Positions 7,589-16,412 of a stretch of DNA of 64,000 nt are shown in pieces. The DNA is taken from NCBI GenBank assembly GCA_029972225.1, contig CP124756.1:2276001-2340000 (forward strand), given 5' to 3'. Below the pieces are notes generated by a model. That model worked only from the letters and a program-made list of their open reading frames with translations, was not told the origin of the DNA and did no database searches. Source of the DNA: Candidatus Thiothrix putei. Its GTDB lineage: Bacteria; Pseudomonadota; Gammaproteobacteria; Thiotrichales; Thiotrichaceae. Each line of letters starts with the position of its first letter. Positions within the stretch are counted from its first letter, which is position 1. The position numbers were made by a program, and so were the translations under genes.

Positions 7589-8925
7589 CGACTATCGACG
7601 AAAAACACAATGCCAGCGTCCCCGCCGGACGCTTTGCCCGTATGGCGCGTCTCGGTTCACTCGCCACGGGTGTCGCGGGTGGCATGATCGCCGAAGGGGC
7701 GCGGCAGCTTGCCCAAGGTAATCGCCCCAAAGTCAGCGAGTTGCTGTTAACCCCCGCCAATGCCAAGCGTGTTGCCGACGAACTGGCACGGCTACGTGGG
7801 GCAGCGATGAAAGTCGGGCAACTGCTATCGATGGACGCAGGGGATATGTTGCCCGCCGAACTCACCGACATCCTCTCGCGGCTGCGTTCTGATGCCAAAC
7901 CCATGCCCTTGAGCCAATTGGCAAAAGTGCTGGATGACAACTGGGGCAAAGGCTGGAACGCTCGCTTCCAACAATTTTCGTTCCAACCCTTAGCAGCAGC
8001 GTCGATTGGGCAAGTGCATTCGGCGCATACCAAAGACGGGCGGCATCTCGCGCTGAAAATCCAGTACCCCGGCGTGCGCGAAAGCATCAGCAGTGACGTG
8101 GATAATGTCGCGGCGTTATTGCGCATTTCGGGACTGATCCCCAAAGGCATCGACTATCAACCACTGCTCGAAGAAGCCAAGCAGCAATTGCATCAAGAAG
8201 CGGATTATTTGCAGGAAGCCGCGTACATGCAACGTTACCAAACCTTGCTGGCGGATAGCCCTGAATTTACCCTCACCGCCGTGCACGACGATTTCACCAC
8301 CGTGAATATTCTAGCCATGACGCATATTGGCGGCGTGCCGATTGAATCGCTGATCCATGCGCCACAGGAAGAACGTGACCGCGTGGTGAGCTTGCTGATG
8401 GGCTTGTTATTCCGCGAAATTTTCCAGTTCCGGTTGGTGCAAACTGACCCGAACTTTGCCAATTACCGTTACGACCGTGACGCGCAGCAATTGATTTTGC
8501 TCGACTTTGGCGCAACGCGTGAATACCCCGCGACGATTGCCGAAGGTTATCAGCAAGTGATGCAAGGCGCGGTTCAACAGGATCGTGCCATGATGGATGC
8601 GGGCGCGGCGCAAATCGGTTTCTTTCAGGCATACATCAAACCCGAACAACGCGCCGCTGTGCTGGATTTATTTGCCCAAGCCTGCGAACCGTTGCGCTGG
8701 CAAGGCGCGTATGATTTCGGCACCTCAAATCTTGCCAGCCGAATTCGTGACGCAGGCATGGCGTTGAGCATGGAGCAGGATTACTGGCATACCCCGCCTG
8801 CGGATGCGTTATTTTTGCATCGCAAGCTGGGCGGGCTGTATTTACTAGCAGCGAAATTGCGGGCGCGGGTGGATGTGGGCGGCTTATTTGCGCAATACGC
8901 TACGCTGCCCACTTGCGCCCGTTAG
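7585..8925 (+). CDS. ABC1/AarF/UbiB family atypical kinase
   Basis: A 446-aa protein of the ABC1 (AarF/UbiB/ADCK) atypical kinase family. The family-specific KxGQ motif appears as KVGQLLS near residue 75. The alanine-rich AAASIGQVHSA loop, the LALKIQYPG lysine and a LLDFGATREY metal-binding segment follow. Relatives support ubiquinone biosynthesis or lipid homeostasis. There are no C-terminal transmembrane helices of the UbiB type, so it is more like the soluble AarF group. It is coupled to the HNH-like gene. Confidence 0.9.
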   Translation: MTTIDEKHNASVPAGRFARMARLGSLATGVAGGMIAEGARQLAQGNRPKVSELLLTPANAKRVADELARLRGAAMKVGQLLSMDAGDMLPAELTDILSRLRSDAKPMPLSQLAKVLDDNWGKGWNARFQQFSFQPLAAASIGQVHSAHTKDGRHLALKIQYPGVRESISSDVDNVAALLRISGLIPKGIDYQPLLEEAKQQLHQEADYLQEAAYMQRYQTLLADSPEFTLTAVHDDFTTVNILAMTHIGGVPIESLIHAPQEERDRVVSLLMGLLFREIFQFRLVQTDPNFANYRYDRDAQQLILLDFGATREYPATIAEGYQQVMQGAVQQDRAMMDAGAAQIGFFQAYIKPEQRAAVLDLFAQACEPLRWQGAYDFGTSNLASRIRDAGMALSMEQDYWHTPPADALFLHRKLGGLYLLAAKLRARVDVGGLFAQYATLPTCAR

Positions 8926-9070
8926 CCGCTTAGCGCAAAGCAACGACAAATATATGTGCTATCGGGACTTGACATTTAGTAGGATGTTAAATAGGGCAAG
9001 CAGTTTTTCAGGAATAAGCCTACTACTGGTAGCCACTGCTCCAGCCCTTTATAATGATCTGCTATAAACC

Positions 9071-9535
9071 ATGCAGGATACTCCCATGCGTAACGAACAA
9101 GAGTTCCCCATTCGCCCCGATTTATTATTGGCATTAATCGACCATGCCGAACACGGCATCACCATTGCTGAGCGCGAAGGCAGTGATACGATTTTGCTGT
9201 ACGTCAACCGTGCTTTTGAAGAATTAACGGGCTATTCATCCGAGGAATGTTTATACCGTGATTGCCGTTTTTTACAAAACGGCGAACGTGAGCAAGCAGG
9301 CTTAGCCAACATCCGTGAAGCAATTGAGAATGACCAACCTGTGCGGGTGGTATTGCGTAATTACCGTAAAGACGGTAGCTTGTTTTGGAATGACCTGACG
9401 ATCACCCCCTACTTCGATACAGAAGAAGGCGTGACTTACTACATCGGGGTACAAAAAGATGTCACTGATCTGGTCACCCTCCAGCAAGAACTGGAGGCTG
9501 CCAAAGCAAGAATTAAGGCGTTAGAACAAAGCTAA
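9071..9535 (+). CDS. Short LOV-domain photoreceptor
   Basis: A 154-aa single PAS/LOV protein. The segment YRDCRFLQ matches the flavin-binding GxNCRFLQ signature, with the photoactive Cys at residue 65; the usual Asn before it is Asp. Next are NYRKDGSLFWND, typical LOV strands, TYYIGVQKDVT at the end of the core, and a helical coiled tail from about residue 138. There is no output domain, as in short LOV proteins that signal by dimerisation. A TATAAT box at 9050-9055 lies just upstream. Loss of the photolyase next to a LOV relative suggests an ancestral blue-light regulon. Confidence 0.85.
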   Translation: MQDTPMRNEQEFPIRPDLLLALIDHAEHGITIAEREGSDTILLYVNRAFEELTGYSSEECLYRDCRFLQNGEREQAGLANIREAIENDQPVRVVLRNYRKDGSLFWNDLTITPYFDTEEGVTYYIGVQKDVTDLVTLQQELEAAKARIKALEQS

Positions 9536-9551
9536 ACGGCTGTATTCACAG

Positions 9552-9700
9552 TTAGTTTTGCTTCACCAAAATCAATATCCCCGTCATCACGCTGGCTGTA
9601 TTCCGCTGTCACTTGTTCCAGACCTCGCTCGAAGGAATGATCCAAACGGGCAATTTCATACCATTTACCAAGGTAGCGTTCGACATTAAACCCGGTAGTT
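9552..9700 (-). pseudogene. Internally deleted lipocalin remnant
   Basis: On the minus strand the frame reads GFNVERYLGKWYEIARLD, then FERGLEQVTAEYS and DDGD, closely matching the middle of the lipocalin at 3952-4479. It then jumps to LILVKQN and a stop, matching that gene's last residues. The signal peptide and about 70 central residues are missing, with a frame change at the junction. It lies between the LOV gene and an NDUFA9-like gene and has no plausible start. Confidence 0.82.
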
Positions 9701-9706
9701 TCATAC

Positions 9707-10639
9707 TCAACCTTTTGTATTCAAGTAAGCTAAATTTTCCAATGCAAAGCGCTTGGGCTGAATACCGAAGAGTTGCCAAGCCGACATATCGCTACACGTA
9801 TTGCCTTCCAACAACATCACAATCTGATCACGGGTAATCGGAAACCATGCTTGCTTATCCAATAAGCCCGCCACCACTTTGAGAATTTCTGCTGGGGCTG
9901 GCACAGCAAGTTTGCGCTTACGCCCTGACGCCTGTGCCAACGTTTGAATAATGGTTTTCCAACTCACTGCATCCGTACCGCACAATGTGAAGGTTTTGCC
10001 AAGTGCTGACGAATTATCCAATGCTCCCGCGAATGCTTGCGCCACATCGGTGACATGCACTGGCTGCATCTGAAATTCACCGGCTTGCAAAATACTGACG
10101 CCGCCAAAGAACAGCGGTGCGGGGATCGGTGGTAATACCAGTTCTTTTTGCAATTGAGTACAAAATTCTGCCTTACCACGCGGGTCGCCGAAAATGACAG
10201 AGGGGCGAAAGATTGTCCACTGCAAACCAGATGCTTTCACACATTCTTCGGCGCGAAACTTGGTGTCTTGGTATTGCGTGCCGCCCGCTTTCACGCCATT
10301 GGCACTCATTAAAATGAAATGTTTCACGCCTTGGCGTTGTGCCGCAGCAACCGTGCGCTCCACACCCTTAAATTGGCTTTCCTCGTAAGTAATTCCTTTA
10401 GCGGGAAATTCGCGCAGGATACCAATGAGATAAATCACTGCATCCGTGCCTTGCAGACAACGATCGAGTGCTGTGGTGTCACTGATGTCACCGGAAACGA
10501 TTTCACATTGACTGGGGGCTGCGAGCTTGCTCTCGCTGCCCGCACGCACTAACACGCGCGGCGTATGTCCTGTTTGCAGTAAAGCGTCAATGAGGTAAGT
10601 ACCGACGAAACCCGTGCCGCCGATGATGCTGACTTTCAT
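9707..10639 (-). CDS. NDUFA9-like NAD(P)H-binding protein (atypical SDR)
   Basis: A 310-aa protein beginning MKVSIIGGTGFVGTYL, the atypical SDR nucleotide-binding motif. It continues with VIYLIGILRE and a FRPSVIFG segment, as in the complex I NDUFA9-like/NmrA-like group. Such proteins bind NAD(P)H and act as structural or redox-sensing partners. ATG at 10639 is preferred over one at 10672 because AAGGA lies 7 bp upstream and the protein then begins at the Rossmann strand. It stands alone on the minus strand. Confidence 0.87.
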   Translation of the reverse strand: MKVSIIGGTGFVGTYLIDALLQTGHTPRVLVRAGSESKLAAPSQCEIVSGDISDTTALDRCLQGTDAVIYLIGILREFPAKGITYEESQFKGVERTVAAAQRQGVKHFILMSANGVKAGGTQYQDTKFRAEECVKASGLQWTIFRPSVIFGDPRGKAEFCTQLQKELVLPPIPAPLFFGGVSILQAGEFQMQPVHVTDVAQAFAGALDNSSALGKTFTLCGTDAVSWKTIIQTLAQASGRKRKLAVPAPAEILKVVAGLLDKQAWFPITRDQIVMLLEGNTCSDMSAWQLFGIQPKRFALENLAYLNTKG

Positions 10640-10749
10640 ATTGGAATCCTTGTCATTGGGTGATACATACATTGTCTTACTCTAGTATAAGGCTTGCCAA
10701 ATAACCGGAATTCACTTGAGCCGATTCGTCAACACGCTGAACACCTCCT

Positions 10750-10782
10750 CTTGAAATAACGCAAGCCATCACAATCTTATAC
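10750..10782 (+). promoter_or_regulatory. Candidate promoter upstream of lon
   Basis: CTTGAAA at 10750-10756 matches the -35 element of heat-shock (sigma-32) promoters, as expected for lon. No proper CCCCAT-type -10 element is seen at the right distance. A sigma-70 reading (TTGAAA, 18 bp, TCTTAT) is also possible. Confidence 0.35.
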
Positions 10783-10834
10783 AACAGTGATACTTGATAT
10801 ATTTACTGGGTTTAATCCCAACCGAGGTAACAGA

Positions 10835-13174
10835 ATGAACGAATCTCTTATCCTAATCCCCATGCGTGACGTGGTACTGTTCCCCGGCATGGCGATTCCC
10901 ATCACCATCGGGCGCGAACAGTCACTCGCTGCTGCCCAAGAAGCCGTGAAAAGTGGGCGTAAAATCGGTTTAGTGTTGCAAAAACAAGCCGAAACCAACA
11001 CTCCTGAAGGCCATCATTTGCACAGCATGGGCACAATTGCCAACATCTTGCGGTATGTCACCACTTCCAGTGGCACACACCATTTGGTCGTGCAAGGCGA
11101 AGAACGCTTCCGCATCGTGAATTACGTGCAAGATCAGCCGTATCTAGAAGCAAACGTCGAGATTATTCCCGAAGTCGAAACCGATGACGCTGACATCAAA
11201 GCCCGGATGCGCCATTTGCAAGAAAAAGCCATCGAAACAGTACAATTGTTGCCGCAAGCACCGCCTGAAGTCGTGAGTGCTATCCAAAGCATCGAATACG
11301 CGGGTGCCTTGGCAGACTTAATCAGCAATTTCCTTGACATCAGCCCGCAGGAAAAGCAAGCGATTCTCGAAACCACTGCTTTGCGCGAACGCCTCGACAA
11401 AGTTGCCGAGCATGTGCGTCACCAGCTCGAAGTGCTGAAACTTACCCGCGAAATCGACCAACAAACCCAACAGTCGATGGATGCCCGTCAGCGTGAATTC
11501 ATGCTGCGCGAACGCCTCAAAGCCATCAAAAAGGAGTTGGGCGAAGACGATGACGACAGCAACCAAGCCGAAATCGACGAACTGAAACAGGCTATTGCCG
11601 ACGCGAATATGTCTGATGAAGCCGCTGAACAAGCGCGTAAGGAACTCAAGCGTCTGCAAAAAATGCCAGAAGCTTCCGGTGAATATTCAATGATTCGTAC
11701 CTACCTCGACTGGCTCACTAACCTGCCTTGGAACGTGCTCGCCACCGAAAACATCGACATTGCCAAAGCCCGTGAAGTACTCGACGAAGACCATTACGGC
11801 TTAGAGAAAATCAAAAAACGTATCCTCGAATACCTCGCGGTACGTAAACTCAACCCGCAAGGCCGCAGCCCGATTCTGTGTTTTGTAGGGCCTCCCGGTG
11901 TTGGCAAAACCTCCTTAGGCAAAAGCATTGCACGCTCCCTAGGCTTACCCTTTGTCCGCACCAGCCTTGGCGGGGTACATGACGAAGCCGAAATTCGGGG
12001 ACATCGACGTACTTACATGGGTGCACTTCCCGGCAATGTGATTCAGGAATTGCGTAAAGCCAAACACCGTAACCCCGTGTTCATGCTCGATGAAATCGAC
12101 AAGCTCGGCGGCGGCGGTTATCACGGTGACCCCGCAGCGGCATTGCTCGAAGTGCTTGACCCAGCACAAAATGAAACCTTCCGTGACAACTATTTAGCGT
12201 TGCCGTTTGACTTGAGCAAAGTGGTATTTATTGCTACTGCCAACGTGCTGGACGCTATTCCGGGACCATTACGTGACCGCATGGAAGTGATCAGCCTACC
12301 CGGCTACACCGAAGACGAAAAAGTGGAAATAGCCAAACGCTATTTGTTGTCCCGCCAGCTTGAGGCACACGGTTTAAAACCGGAGCAAGTGCATGTCAAT
12401 GAAGCCGCTTTACGCAGCATTGTTGCCGACTACACCCGTGAAGCGGGTTGCCGCAATCTGGAACGTGAACTTGCCGCCGTCATGCGCAATGCGGCGATTC
12501 AGATTGCCGAAGGCAAGACCGAGCGCGTGGCGATTACCCCCGCAGAATTGCCCGATATTCTTGGGGCGCAACGTTTTGAGAGCGAGGTAGCCATGCGTAC
12601 CAGCGTCCCTGGCGTTGCCACGGGATTAGCATGGACACCTGTGGGCGGCGATATTCTATTCATCGAAACCACCAAAATGCCGGGCAATGGCAAGCTGATC
12701 ATTACCGGACAATTGGGTGATGTGATGAAGGAAAGTGCACAAGCTGCGCTCAGCCTGATTAAATCGCAGGCAAGGCGTTTCGGCGTTGACCCGCAAGTGT
12801 TTGAGAAACACGACATTCACCTGCACGTTCCGGCAGGTGCAATCCCCAAAGATGGCCCTAGTGCTGGGGTGTCGATTTTCACCTCACTGGTGTCTTTGCT
12901 GAGTGAGCGCAAGGTACGCAGTGATGTAGCCATGACGGGTGAAATCAGCTTACGTGGTTTGGTGTTACCGATTGGCGGGGTAAAGGAAAAATGCCTTGCT
13001 GCCTTACGAGCAGGGATTCATACCGTGATGTTACCTGCACGTAACCGTAAAGATCTGGAAGATGTGCCGGAAAATGCCCGCAAACAACTTAATTTTGTGT
13101 GGCTGGAACGGGTGGAAGATGCGATTGGCGCAGCACTGGAGACAGCGGAATTAGACATGCAGGCTGCTGCATGA
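10835..13174 (+). CDS. lon: ATP-dependent Lon protease
   Basis: A 779-aa LonA protease, close to the usual 780 or so. In order: N-terminal substrate-binding domain from RDVVLFPG, a long coiled-coil linker around residues 200-290, the AAA+ module with Walker A GPPGVGKTS and Walker B VFMLDEID, and the C-terminal protease with catalytic Ser676 in DGPSAGVS and Lys719 in GVKEK. It degrades misfolded and regulatory proteins in the cytoplasm. ATG at 10835 has GAGGT 6 bp upstream; an in-frame start at 10787 would add a non-conserved leader. Confidence 0.97.
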   Translation: MNESLILIPMRDVVLFPGMAIPITIGREQSLAAAQEAVKSGRKIGLVLQKQAETNTPEGHHLHSMGTIANILRYVTTSSGTHHLVVQGEERFRIVNYVQDQPYLEANVEIIPEVETDDADIKARMRHLQEKAIETVQLLPQAPPEVVSAIQSIEYAGALADLISNFLDISPQEKQAILETTALRERLDKVAEHVRHQLEVLKLTREIDQQTQQSMDARQREFMLRERLKAIKKELGEDDDDSNQAEIDELKQAIADANMSDEAAEQARKELKRLQKMPEASGEYSMIRTYLDWLTNLPWNVLATENIDIAKAREVLDEDHYGLEKIKKRILEYLAVRKLNPQGRSPILCFVGPPGVGKTSLGKSIARSLGLPFVRTSLGGVHDEAEIRGHRRTYMGALPGNVIQELRKAKHRNPVFMLDEIDKLGGGGYHGDPAAALLEVLDPAQNETFRDNYLALPFDLSKVVFIATANVLDAIPGPLRDRMEVISLPGYTEDEKVEIAKRYLLSRQLEAHGLKPEQVHVNEAALRSIVADYTREAGCRNLERELAAVMRNAAIQIAEGKTERVAITPAELPDILGAQRFESEVAMRTSVPGVATGLAWTPVGGDILFIETTKMPGNGKLIITGQLGDVMKESAQAALSLIKSQARRFGVDPQVFEKHDIHLHVPAGAIPKDGPSAGVSIFTSLVSLLSERKVRSDVAMTGEISLRGLVLPIGGVKEKCLAALRAGIHTVMLPARNRKDLEDVPENARKQLNFVWLERVEDAIGAALETAELDMQAAA

Positions 13175-13178
13175 TAGC

Positions 13179-13198
13179 TGAACATTACAAGATGTTCA
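13179..13198. promoter_or_regulatory. Inverted repeat between lon and the response regulator
   Basis: Perfect 7-bp inverted repeat TGAACAT / ATGTTCA with a 6-bp spacer, starting 5 bp after the lon stop and 38 bp before the regulator start. No T-tract follows, so an operator is as likely as a terminator. Confidence 0.4.
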
Positions 13199-13235
13199 TC
13201 GCACAAGCAGCGGCAAGTGTTTTATCCTTTGCATC

Positions 13236-13919
13236 ATGAATATCCTAATCGTTGAAGATGACCGCCAAACCGCCAGTTTCATCCAGAAAGGCTTGATGGA
13301 AAGTGGCTATATTGTTGACCATGCTGCTGATGGCGAGGATGGTTTGCACCTTGCCCTGCAAGGCCATTACGATGTGTTGATTGTCGACCGTATGTTGCCC
13401 AAACGCGATGGCTTATCCTTGATCCAAACCCTACGCGCTCAGGGGATGCAAACACCGGTGCTGATTCTTAGCGCCTTGGGCGATGTGGATAATCGGGTGG
13501 AAGGCTTACGTGCCGGTGGGGACGATTATCTGGTCAAACCTTACGCTTTCAGTGAATTACTGGCGCGTTTACAAGCGCTGTTGCGCCGTACCCAACCTGC
13601 ACAAGAATACACCGTCCTCAAAGTGCGTGATTTGGAAATGGATTTGCTGAAACGCCGCGTAACCCGCAGTGGGACGGTCATTCCCCTGCAACCTCGCGAA
13701 TTCAACTTGCTCGAATACTTAATGCGCCACGCAGGACAAGTTGTCACCCGCACCATGTTGCTGGAGAAGGTGTGGGATTACCATTTCGACCCGCAAACTA
13801 ACGTGATCGACGTGCACATTAGCCGTTTGCGTGGCAAGATTGACAAAGATTTTGACCCGCCATTGCTGCACACTATCCGAGGCGCTGGGTATTTATTGCA
13901 TGACCCGCAAACTGCTTAA
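13236..13919 (+). CDS. OmpR-family response regulator
   Basis: A 227-aa two-domain regulator. The receiver has the acidic pocket EDD at 7-9, the phospho-acceptor Asp51 and the conserved Lys101 in LVKPYAF. The C-terminal winged helix (from about residue 130) contains PREFNLLEYLMRHAG and DVHISRLRGKID. The style resembles CusR/QseB-type regulators of metal or envelope stress. The kinase gene overlaps its 3' end by 20 bp, so they form a two-component operon. The signal is unknown. Confidence 0.93.
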   Translation: MNILIVEDDRQTASFIQKGLMESGYIVDHAADGEDGLHLALQGHYDVLIVDRMLPKRDGLSLIQTLRAQGMQTPVLILSALGDVDNRVEGLRAGGDDYLVKPYAFSELLARLQALLRRTQPAQEYTVLKVRDLEMDLLKRRVTRSGTVIPLQPREFNLLEYLMRHAGQVVTRTMLLEKVWDYHFDPQTNVIDVHISRLRGKIDKDFDPPLLHTIRGAGYLLHDPQTA

Positions 13920-15267
13920 TACCTCTGTTTTTCGGCTCTCACTGGTGTATGCGCTACTTTTTAGTACCGTAGCGGCAGGTGCATTGGGTTTTATTTACTG
14001 GATGGCGAAAGGGCAAATGGAACAGCAAACCGATGCCCGCTTACAACTGGAAACCGATGCCCTGCTTAACCTTTACCGCAGTCTTGCGGTCGAAGGCTTA
14101 ACCGGCGCTATTAGTATGCGTAACAGTGAAAACGGCTCGCGCTTTCTGATTTCGCGCCTGATTCACCGCAGTCAGCAAGATTTGACCCGTGACCTTCAGT
14201 TTGACAGCTTCACGCAAAACCCCAAACAAATTGTTGCCAGTTTACCGCTCAGCATTATTACCGGAAAAAAAGACCATACTGAACCCGCCCGCATGATGCT
14301 CACCATTTTGCCCGGTGGCTATCAATTGTTAGTCGTCACAGACCTAAAAGAACAGCACACCCTGCAAGATCGCTTATTCCAAACCGTGCTGGGAGCCATT
14401 GGCATTATTGTCGCGTTAGCCTTAGCGGGGGGGATTTTCATGGGGCATAACGTGCAACGGCGTATCAATGCGGTGGGGCGTACTGCCAATGACATTATGA
14501 GCGGCGACTTAGCTCGCCGAATGCCCGTTACAGGGCGCAACGACGAATTTGATAGCCTCAGCCGGGTACTCAATACCATGCTGGCACGTATCGAACACCT
14601 GATGCAAAGTATGCGCGACGTGACCGATAACCTAGCCCACGACCTGCGCAACCCACTTAATCGCTTACGCAATCGTCTGGAAACCAGCCAGTATCACCCC
14701 ACTGCACACACCGATTACCCACAACTGATCCAAGACACGATTGTAGAAGTCGATGAACTCATCAAAACCTTCAACGCCCTGCTCAGCATTGCGCAAATAG
14801 AATCCAGCAGGCAACGTCAGGATTGGGCAGACATCGACTTAACCCTGTTGATTGAAGAATTAGCTGACCTGTATACGGCGGTTGCTGAAGAACAAAATCT
14901 CACCCTAACCTATCAAGCGGAGGCGGGTTTGCATCTGCATGGCAACCGCCAATTAATCGCTCAAGCCATTACCAACTTACTGGACAATGCCGTGAAATAT
15001 ACCCCCCCAAGCGGGGCTATCCGCTTGGAAGCCACGCAGCAGCCCAAGCAGATATGCATTAGCGTGGCGGATAATGGGCCGGGCATTCCCGAAACACAGC
15101 GTGAACAAGTCTTCAAACGCTTTACCCGTCTCGATAATGCCCGCAGCACCCCCGGTAACGGGCTGGGGTTAAGTCTGGTGAAAGCAGTAGCTGAATTGCA
15201 TGGTGCAAGCGTGCAATTGCAGGATAATCACCCCGGCTTAAAGGCTAGTATCCTGATTTCCCGTTGA
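13900..15267 (+). CDS. Sensor histidine kinase
   Basis: A 455-aa membrane kinase. A transmembrane helix spans about residues 14-35, followed by a periplasmic region of roughly 130 aa, a second helix (IGIIVALALAGGIFMG), and a HAMP linker. The DHp domain carries His247 in AHDLRNPLNRL. The ATPase domain has the N box (ITNLLDNAVKYT), G1 (DNGPGIP), F box and G2 (GNGLGLSLV). It should phosphorylate the preceding regulator. The start at 13900, inside the regulator gene, gives a normal N-terminus; a longer reading to 13831 adds an unnatural leader. Confidence 0.93.
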   Translation: MTRKLLNTSVFRLSLVYALLFSTVAAGALGFIYWMAKGQMEQQTDARLQLETDALLNLYRSLAVEGLTGAISMRNSENGSRFLISRLIHRSQQDLTRDLQFDSFTQNPKQIVASLPLSIITGKKDHTEPARMMLTILPGGYQLLVVTDLKEQHTLQDRLFQTVLGAIGIIVALALAGGIFMGHNVQRRINAVGRTANDIMSGDLARRMPVTGRNDEFDSLSRVLNTMLARIEHLMQSMRDVTDNLAHDLRNPLNRLRNRLETSQYHPTAHTDYPQLIQDTIVEVDELIKTFNALLSIAQIESSRQRQDWADIDLTLLIEELADLYTAVAEEQNLTLTYQAEAGLHLHGNRQLIAQAITNLLDNAVKYTPPSGAIRLEATQQPKQICISVADNGPGIPETQREQVFKRFTRLDNARSTPGNGLGLSLVKAVAELHGASVQLQDNHPGLKASILISR

Positions 15268-15679
15268 TTTTATCCAGTGCTTCCTGACCAATACCCTGAG
15301 CGGTATCTGCCGTGGCACGATTGACGGCTTGCACCAAATCACTGTCAGGAATTGATATGCCATTAATCATCATCGCGGTGGGCGTATTGGCATATTCCCC
15401 CATGGCATTGCGGTAATCCATATCAGGGCTGCTGAGGCCATAGATACACACTGCCTGGGAAATCTCGCCGTCTGCCTGCCCCACTAACGCAAAGTCCAGC
15501 GTCACTTGCAGTTGTACACCGGTTTGTTCGGTTTGTTTTTCGCCATGCCAAACCACACTTTTATCACCCGCTAACACACTAGTAACGGCTTTACAGGTTT
15601 TGATGGGAGAATCCAGCCCATGCCCGCCTGAACAACTTGCCAACATGAATACACTTGTTAATACTACCAGCTTGCGCAT
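15245..15679 (-). CDS. Putative lipoprotein
   Basis: A 144-aa secreted protein with a short basic N-terminus, a hydrophobic stretch and the lipobox MLASC (Cys16). The mature part has several Cys residues and no recognised domain. It overlaps the end of the histidine kinase gene by 23 bp in convergent orientation. I do not recognise the family. Confidence 0.72.
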   Translation of the reverse strand: MRKLVVLTSVFMLASCSGGHGLDSPIKTCKAVTSVLAGDKSVVWHGEKQTEQTGVQLQVTLDFALVGQADGEISQAVCIYGLSSPDMDYRNAMGEYANTPTAMMINGISIPDSDLVQAVNRATADTAQGIGQEALDKINGKSGY

Positions 15680-15752
15680 TTATTAATCCCTCTTTTGCAC
15701 TACATCATGCCGGAAACCCGACAATGCGTTATCATCATTCCTTTAAGCCTTA

Positions 15753-16079
15753 ATGAGAACAGAAAACATGTATGAAGAAAAGCATAAGCATCTAAAAGAA
15801 CTGGAAAAAGTGCTTGTCTCACGCATTGATAACGTCAGCCATGACCTTAGCAGCGAACACAGTGCCGATTCTGCTGAACAAATCACCGAACGTGAAAATG
15901 AAGATGTGCTGCGTAATTTAAAAGAAGAAACCCAACTGGAACTGAAGCAAGTGCGCAGTGCTCTAAAACGCATTGACAGTGGTGAATACGGCATGTGTGC
16001 CAAGTGTGGTGAGCCGATCAGTGCGGCGAGATTGGATGCACTGCCTTATGCAACGCTATGCATCCGTTGCGCCAGTTAA
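15753..16079 (+). CDS. DksA/TraR-type zinc-finger protein
   Basis: A 108-aa protein with a long charged coiled-coil N-terminus and the C-terminal four-cysteine finger CAKCGEPI...CIRC of the DksA/TraR family. Members bind the secondary channel of RNA polymerase. The coiled-coil tip lacks the usual DxxDxA of DksA itself, so this is a paralogue of uncertain activity. The ATG at 15768 is an alternative start, and neither has a strong Shine-Dalgarno. Confidence 0.85.
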   Translation: MRTENMYEEKHKHLKELEKVLVSRIDNVSHDLSSEHSADSAEQITERENEDVLRNLKEETQLELKQVRSALKRIDSGEYGMCAKCGEPISAARLDALPYATLCIRCAS

Positions 16080-16097
16080 CGTAACAAAGGAACTATC

Positions 16098-16382
16098 ATG
16101 AGTTTGAGATTAGGCTTTTTCATTAGCATCGTGGTAACAACACTCAGTGCTTGTGGCAGTACGCCTCCTCCTCTAAACGCTGCACCTCATGCAGTACGTG
16201 CAGCCAGCCCCGCATCACTCAATTGCCTTCAGAACCACGGCAAACTAGACATTCGCCAAACCCCAGAAGGCGAACGTGCGGATTGTGTATTACCCAGTGG
16301 TAAACGTTGTGATGAATGGGAAATGTTCCGGGGTAATTGCCCGACTCGCACCGTTAACGCCAACGGCATCTTCGGTTTTTAG
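16098..16382 (+). CDS. DUF333 lipoprotein
   Basis: A 94-aa lipoprotein: a hydrophobic leader ending in LSACG (lipobox Cys19), then the DUF333 core with ASPASLNCLQNHG, CVLPSGKRCDEWEMFRG and a closing Cys. The family is often labelled putative hemolysin, but the role is unknown. AAAGGA lies before the ATG. It follows the DksA-like gene by 18 bp and may share its transcript. Confidence 0.85.
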   Translation: MSLRLGFFISIVVTTLSACGSTPPPLNAAPHAVRAASPASLNCLQNHGKLDIRQTPEGERADCVLPSGKRCDEWEMFRGNCPTRTVNANGIFGF

Positions 16383-16412
16383 TCGACTAATGAATATAAG
16401 GGCTACAACAAT

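Noticed and set aside
10750-10782. A certain sigma-32 promoter of lon
   Set aside because: The -35 matches well but no good -10 lies at the right spacing, so it is kept only as a low-confidence candidate.
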